10,235 bases of DNA from Bacteroidota bacterium. GTDB taxonomy: Bacteria; Bacteroidota; Bacteroidia; Flavobacteriales_D; Crocinitomicaceae. The stretch is taken from assembly GCA_016866415.1 (NCBI GenBank), contig VGML01000066.1, positions 1-10,235 of the forward strand, written 5' to 3'. The translations under genes were made by a program, and so were the position numbers. The notes beneath the pieces were generated by a model. It searched no databases. It had not been told where the DNA came from and was given only the letters and a program-made list of their open reading frames with translations. How positions within the stretch are numbered: the stretch's first letter is position 1; each line of letters starts with the position of its first letter. Shown in pieces: positions 6,445-10,235 of the stretch.

Positions 6445-8030
6445 TAATAGATGATTGTTCCGCTAAGTTTAACATTTAGTTTGACTGCCAAATAGGCTCC
6501 TAAAGGAATACTTTGTTGTTCATTTATGCCTGTTTGATAATTTGGTGTATCAAAACGAGCCTCTACAACAACGAATTTAAGTTTATTGAGGTCAGAAACC
6601 AATGCCTCAGGAAGTATAAATTCAACACTCGATTTTTTTTCAAACAAGCCATTTTGCGAATTCACACTTCCCAATTTACTTGAAGAGATTTGTGAAGATC
6701 CAACTACCGTATGTAAAATAAAATTGTTTTCATCCATAAAATAGAGAATTGGTTCACATGAAATGGGGAAGGCATTTGTTGCATTTAGTGTAATTATTCC
6801 AGAATTCGCGTGGATTTTTGTCGCATCTTGTTGAAGATCAAAATTAAAAGTATCCCTTAAGGTTAATCCATCAGCTCCGAAAGACAGTGGCATTTGAAGG
6901 TTGACTTTTACCTTAATTTTGCTGTTTGGAAAAATTTCATCAGCTCCTCCTGAGACATTTCCCCACGGATTTAATTGAAACTGGTAACCAATCTCATGTT
7001 GACTGCCAAGATTTTCAATGTATTGTTCAATATTACTATTGGTTGAATTGAACGATTTGGTTTGTTCACTCGGATTTAAAAAAGACCAACTTCCTGTTGC
7101 TGGAGAAACATAAAAATCTGAACCAATCTCAGATGAATTAAGTGAGACAGAATTTAAAGCATAGTTTGTATTCTTGGCTTGAGTGACTTTTCCTTTGAGT
7201 GAAACTTTCATTCCGTTTTCGATTGTAAACAAAAGGTTTGTCGCAGGAATATCGATTGAACCACCTATTACGTTATTGAAATAAGGAAATTGAAAGGTTG
7301 ATGTATCAGAAACGAGTTGATTTCCGAAATAACCTTTAGCATAGTCGATTTCCAAATCGTAAAGTGTTCCATCAAATTTAAAATCATGTTGCGAATTAAT
7401 TGAAACAACCGACCCATTTGGATCTGTTTTAATGGCTAGTCGTGATTGCAGTGCATTAAAACTAAATCCAGACTCTCCTCTTAAATCAATGTCAAAACCT
7501 GAAAGATCAAGGATTTCTTCTGCTGTTTGCGGCTGAGAAATCGATCCCGCATCAACCGAATATGTTTGTTCAAACATGACACCGTTTTTCGTAGTTCCTG
7601 GTAATTGTATCGTGTAAAAAACTCTTGTTGATAGTGGATTGTATACTTTGACTTTGATTTTTCCATTGGAAATTCGAATCTTTTTCAATTCAATTCCATT
7701 CAAATCGATTGTGTGTTCTTCGATTGAATTCACAAAAGTAAATCCTGGTAGAACATTATTAATATTGAGTAGTGGGCTGAAAAACTGAGTAATCGTTGTA
7801 TCAGGAATTTTAACAATGTCTTTAATTCCAATATCCAACAGCGTGCGAGTCAAGTCAACATCAATGGTTGTTTCATTTGAAGTTGTAAGCGTAGAGTCAT
7901 TCATGAAATTTGAAAGTGTCAAAGTATCAGAAATCATTGGGGCTCCCCAATCTGTTTTCCAGCTTGTATCCTTCTTTTTACATGAGAATGCCAGTAAACA
8001 AATTAAAGTGACGTATAATAGATTCTTCAT
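6444..8030 (-). CDS. Uncharacterised exported lipoprotein, first gene of a lipoprotein/barrel operon
   Basis: The 528-residue protein starts MKNLLYVTLICLLAFSC: a basic n-region, a hydrophobic core and a lipobox (LAFSC) with the lipidated cysteine at 17, followed by KKKD. The mature region is nearly all beta-prone, Ser/Thr/Asn-rich and without extra cysteines except C425. There are two related strand motifs: SNGKIKVKVYNPL (121-133) and PNSKIKVKVNLQMPL (368-382). They hint at a duplicated sandwich-type fold, perhaps like LEA-2 or fibronectin/immunoglobulin folds; this is inference. No enzymatic motif was recognised. ATG 8030 is chosen because it starts exactly at a standard signal peptide; an in-frame ATG at 8054 would add eight residues before it. 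A TAnnTTTG box lies 31 bases upstream of the start. The downstream barrel gene overlaps the stop codon. The protein most likely sits on the outer membrane with that barrel, but whether it faces the periplasm or the surface is unclear. Confidence 0.85.
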   Translation of the reverse strand: MKNLLYVTLICLLAFSCKKKDTSWKTDWGAPMISDTLTLSNFMNDSTLTTSNETTIDVDLTRTLLDIGIKDIVKIPDTTITQFFSPLLNINNVLPGFTFVNSIEEHTIDLNGIELKKIRISNGKIKVKVYNPLSTRVFYTIQLPGTTKNGVMFEQTYSVDAGSISQPQTAEEILDLSGFDIDLRGESGFSFNALQSRLAIKTDPNGSVVSINSQHDFKFDGTLYDLEIDYAKGYFGNQLVSDTSTFQFPYFNNVIGGSIDIPATNLLFTIENGMKVSLKGKVTQAKNTNYALNSVSLNSSEIGSDFYVSPATGSWSFLNPSEQTKSFNSTNSNIEQYIENLGSQHEIGYQFQLNPWGNVSGGADEIFPNSKIKVKVNLQMPLSFGADGLTLRDTFNFDLQQDATKIHANSGIITLNATNAFPISCEPILYFMDENNFILHTVVGSSQISSSKLGSVNSQNGLFEKKSSVEFILPEALVSDLNKLKFVVVEARFDTPNYQTGINEQQSIPLGAYLAVKLNVKLSGTIIY

Positions 8031-8061
8031 TATGAGTTTGCTTTGGAAAAACATTACCTTT

Positions 8062-8069
8062 CAAAAATA
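8062..8069 (-). promoter_or_regulatory. Candidate -7 element for the lipoprotein/barrel operon
   Basis: The minus strand reads TATTTTTG, matching TAnnTTTG, and ends 31 bases before the lipoprotein ATG at 8030. That predicts a leader of roughly 25 bases. No TTG was found at the usual -33 spacing. The 17-bp palindrome at 8073-8089 lies immediately upstream of this box on the minus strand, where a bound regulator would contact or block RNA polymerase. Confidence 0.4.
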
Positions 8070-8072
8070 TGA

Positions 8073-8089
8073 CTAAAATACGATTTTAG
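8073..8089. repeat. 17-bp perfect-arm palindrome, candidate operator in a divergent promoter region
   Basis: CTAAAAT, a three-base centre ACG, then ATTTTAG form an inverted repeat with seven-base perfect arms. It lies between the divergent lipoprotein and MBOAT genes, three bases upstream of the candidate -7 box for the lipoprotein and 23 bases before the box in front of MBOAT. Size and symmetry suit a homodimeric helix-turn-helix regulator. There is no T-tract suggesting a terminator on either strand, and the arms hold only one GC pair each, so a stable RNA hairpin is unlikely. No regulator gene is in view. Confidence 0.4.
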
Positions 8090-8112
8090 GTCGAATTTAC
8101 CTCTGTTTTATT

Positions 8113-8120
8113 TAAATTTG
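8113..8120 (+). promoter_or_regulatory. Candidate -7 element abutting the MBOAT start
   Basis: TAAATTTG matches TAnnTTTG and ends three bases before the GTG at 8124. It is the same box at the same distance as the one before the proline dehydrogenase. If it is the promoter, the transcript would be leaderless or nearly so. No well-spaced -33 TTTG is visible. The TTG at its end (8118) is in frame with the gene, but the family N-terminus argues for the GTG as the translation start. Confidence 0.3.
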
Positions 8121-8123
8121 AAC

Positions 8124-9548
8124 GTGGTTTTTAGTAGTTCTTTATTCCTCTTTTTATTTTTTCCACTATTTTTAATAGGATATATTATTCTACCAAAGAA
8201 TTTAAAAAACACGTGGATTCTAATATCCAGTTTGGCATTTTATTATTGGGGAGCGCCATTATTCATCTATATATTGGTGTCAACGACGGTAATTGATTTT
8301 TTTTTAATCAAGGAAATTCATCAATCGGAAACGAGAAGTCGAAAAAAATTATTTTTACTCGCTTCGTTGGGGTTGAATTTGGGTTTGTTGGCTTATTTCA
8401 AATACGCTAATTTTTTTATTGAAAATGTAAACGATGTTCTTGGTTCAGTCGGTTTTACTCAAATTGGGTGGACGAAAATCGCATTGCCAATCGGAATTTC
8501 CTTTTATACATTTGAGACGCTCACATACGCTATTGATGTTTTCAGAGGAATTCACGCTCCCTTGAAGCGAATTCATCATTATTTACTTTACATCGTTTGT
8601 TTTCCGAAATTGATTGCTGGGCCCATAGTTCGGTTTAATGTAATTGCTGACCAAATTCCCAATCGGAATGAAACCATTGATAATCAGATTTTTGGTTTTT
8701 ATCGCTTTTCAATAGGTTTGGCAAAAAAAGTACTTGTTGCAAATACGCTCGGTGCATTTGCATCTGAAACAATGAATTTGCCTTATAATCAACTGGATAC
8801 ATCAATGGCGTGGCTAGGGATTCTTGCCTATACGTTTCAAATTTATTTTGACTTCTCAGGTTATTCTGATATGGCAATTGGTATTGGTAAAATTATGGGC
8901 TTTTCGTTTTCAGAAAACTTTGATAACCCTTACAATTCACGAAGTATAACCGAGTTTTGGCGCAGATGGCACATGACTTTAGGGACTTGGATGAAAAATT
9001 ATTTATACATTCCTTTGGGAGGTAATCAAGTAAGGAGTAAAAATCGGTTATATTTTAACCTCATACTAGTATTTCTTTTATCGGGCTTATGGCATGGGGC
9101 GAGTTGGAATTTTGTAATTTGGGGTGCTTTTCATGGGCTCTTTCTCATTTTAGATCGCATTTTTTTAGCAAAAGTTCTTGAGTCCATTGGGACAATTCCA
9201 AGTGTTTTATTCACATTTCTGGTTGTAATGATTGGTTGGGTATTTTTTAGTTTGAATAATTTTTCAGATGCTATGAATTACATTAAAATACTCTTTTCAT
9301 TTAATTTCCATTTAACTGCTATTCCAATCGGAAATGAATTTGTTTTCACCTTGATAGTTGCCTCTATTTTTTCATTTAGTGGTTTGACAAAATTTGGTAA
9401 AAAATTTCAATCATTCATTTACACGGAGTTTGAATATTCTGCTAGTAAAGCATTTGCTACATTGTTTATAGGGGTTATTCTCTATGGAATTTCAGCCAGT
9501 TATATTACCTCCACAGGTTTTAATCCGTTCATTTATTTTAGATTTTGA
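8124..9548 (+). CDS. MBOAT family O-acyltransferase (AlgI/DltB-like)
   Basis: This inner-membrane protein is expected to move acyl groups, usually acetyl, from a cytoplasmic donor across the membrane to a periplasmic partner that modifies a glycan. The 474 residues fit the AlgI/PatA length. About ten hydrophobic segments are visible. Family motifs include LPIGISFYTFETLTYAIDV (121-139), PKLIAGPIVR (161-170), YFDFSGYSDMAIG (241-253), FWRRWHMTLGTW (278-289) and LLSGLWHGASWNF (318-330). H324 is the near-invariant MBOAT histidine and H283 the second conserved histidine, so the active site looks intact. The GTG start is chosen because MVFSSSLFLFLFFP is the typical AlgI-like N-terminus; the TTG at 8118 would add two residues. 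Its stop overlaps the ATG of the AlgX-like gene by one base (TGATG), marking an operon. The acceptor could be an exopolysaccharide, O-antigen or peptidoglycan; the window does not say which. Confidence 0.95.
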   Translation: MVFSSSLFLFLFFPLFLIGYIILPKNLKNTWILISSLAFYYWGAPLFIYILVSTTVIDFFLIKEIHQSETRSRKKLFLLASLGLNLGLLAYFKYANFFIENVNDVLGSVGFTQIGWTKIALPIGISFYTFETLTYAIDVFRGIHAPLKRIHHYLLYIVCFPKLIAGPIVRFNVIADQIPNRNETIDNQIFGFYRFSIGLAKKVLVANTLGAFASETMNLPYNQLDTSMAWLGILAYTFQIYFDFSGYSDMAIGIGKIMGFSFSENFDNPYNSRSITEFWRRWHMTLGTWMKNYLYIPLGGNQVRSKNRLYFNLILVFLLSGLWHGASWNFVIWGAFHGLFLILDRIFLAKVLESIGTIPSVLFTFLVVMIGWVFFSLNNFSDAMNYIKILFSFNFHLTAIPIGNEFVFTLIVASIFSFSGLTKFGKKFQSFIYTEFEYSASKAFATLFIGVILYGISASYITSTGFNPFIYFRF

Positions 9549-10235
9549 TGGGGAATAAACGAACAGAATGGACGAAGAGAATGATGTTTTATTCAGTTTT
9601 AATTGGATTATGCCTTCCTTTCATTCAATTTTTAACTCAATTTGCCAACGAAAAAGCCTTGAAAGGTGCGATTGTGGAACCGATAAAGCCTGAATTGAAC
9701 CGGGATAGTTTGCAAAACTGTGCGTTTCAGGAAAAGTTTGAGAAATATTATAATGAAAAGTTTGGTTTCCGACCTAGCTTTATTCGCTTAAATAACCAAT
9801 TGAAATATTGGATGTTCAATAAAGTTCAAGCAAATGGTGTTGTAATTGGTAAAAACGGTTTTTTGTATGAATACAATTACATTAAATCATATTATGGTTT
9901 GGATTACATCGGTTTAGACAGCATTGAGAAAAATGTTGAGCGACTTCGTTATATACAGTTCAAATTGAAGGAAATGAATAAAACGTTGGTTATCGTCATA
10001 GCTCCAGGTAAAGGGTCTTATTTCCCAGAATACTTCCCAGATTCATGTAAAAGAAAAAAAGGTCCAACAAATTATAAAGATTACGTTGAAACGATGAAGA
10101 AAAATCAAGTCAATTTCGTTGATATCAAGTCTTGGTTTCTTAAAATGAAATCGAAGACAAAATATCCTCTTTTTCCTCAATCAGGAATTCATTGGAGCAA
10201 GTATGGTGAGATACTAGCAATGGACTCGTTGGTGA
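9548..10235 (+). CDS. AlgX/AlgJ-like SGNH-type acetyltransferase partner protein, 3'-truncated by the window edge
   Basis: The frame runs from ATG 9548 to the window end, giving 229 residues with no stop. A single membrane segment (about 12-29) after a basic N-terminus should anchor the protein in the inner membrane, with the rest in the periplasm. Typical AlgX/AlgJ-family blocks follow in order: FEKYYNEKFGFRPSFIRLNN (64-83), VVIGKNGFLYE (98-108), LVIVIAPGKGSYFPEYFP (147-164) and GIHWSKYGE (213-221). H215 is the presumed catalytic His. The catalytic Ser would lie downstream and is not visible. AlgJ/AlgX use Asp two residues before this His (DTHW), whereas here that position is Gly213. It would receive acetyl groups from the MBOAT protein and place them on a glycan. 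The start overlaps the MBOAT stop (TGATG), implying coupled translation. Confidence 0.85.
   Translation, partial: MGNKRTEWTKRMMFYSVLIGLCLPFIQFLTQFANEKALKGAIVEPIKPELNRDSLQNCAFQEKFEKYYNEKFGFRPSFIRLNNQLKYWMFNKVQANGVVIGKNGFLYEYNYIKSYYGLDYIGLDSIEKNVERLRYIQFKLKEMNKTLVIVIAPGKGSYFPEYFPDSCKRKKGPTNYKDYVETMKKNQVNFVDIKSWFLKMKSKTKYPLFPQSGIHWSKYGEILAMDSLV

Noticed and set aside
6444..8030. SusD-like or TonB-linked uptake partner as an identity for the lipoprotein
   Set aside because: There is no TPR-like helical content typical of SusD, and the partner barrel is far too short for a SusC/TonB-dependent receptor and lacks a plug domain.
8031..8076. Small frame on the plus strand reading into the intergenic region from inside the lipoprotein gene
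   Set aside because: It is antisense to the lipoprotein signal peptide region, and the resulting protein has no family features.
8635..8877. Minus-strand frame of 80 codons inside the MBOAT gene
   Set aside because: It lies antisense to a strongly conserved membrane-enzyme coding region, with no start signal or recognisable motif.

Overview
The window is compact, AT-rich bacterial DNA that looks like Bacteroidota, most likely Flavobacteriales. Supporting signs are a low-GC coding style, no convincing Shine-Dalgarno sequences before any start, several TAnnTTTG boxes (the -7 promoter element of this phylum), and an exported lipoprotein paired with an outer-membrane barrel. The family or genus cannot be fixed from this sequence alone. 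Seven complete or nearly complete genes plus one gene cut by the right edge fill the window. The longest gap between genes is 93 bases (8031-8123), so no stretch over 300 bases lacks a gene. No tRNA, rRNA, CRISPR array, insertion sequence or clear intrinsic terminator was seen.

Layout: (1) Positions 1-1659 (+) hold the C-terminal part of a DUF262/DUF1524 protein, the GmrSD-like nuclease architecture found in defence systems. Its N-terminus lies outside the window. (2) 14 bases later, on the same strand, is a BaiN/YhiN (HI0933)-family flavoprotein (1674-2891). (3) Tail to tail with it, overlapping by four bases, is aroB, 3-dehydroquinate synthase of the shikimate pathway (2888-3964, -). (4) Divergent from aroB across 76 bases is a monofunctional proline dehydrogenase (4041-5207, +). 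(5) On the minus strand, 8030-5218, is a two-gene unit: a 528-residue lipoprotein followed, with a one-base stop/start overlap, by a 408-residue outer-membrane beta-barrel-type protein. Neither has a known function that I can assign. (6) Divergent from that unit, 8124 to the right edge (+), is a two-gene O-acetylation module: an AlgI/DltB-type MBOAT acyltransferase and a membrane-anchored AlgX/AlgJ-like SGNH-type protein, also joined by a one-base stop/start overlap.

How they fit together: the aroB, proline dehydrogenase and flavoprotein genes look like independent housekeeping or metabolic genes. The MBOAT and AlgX-like proteins very probably act together, moving acetyl groups across the inner membrane onto an extracytoplasmic glycan. 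The lipoprotein and barrel probably act together at the outer membrane. The points most worth a second look are this uncharacterised lipoprotein/barrel pair, a 17-bp palindrome between it and the acetylation operon, the identical TTAAATTTGA box placed three bases before two different start codons, and the apparent loss of the usual catalytic-dyad Asp in the AlgX-like protein.
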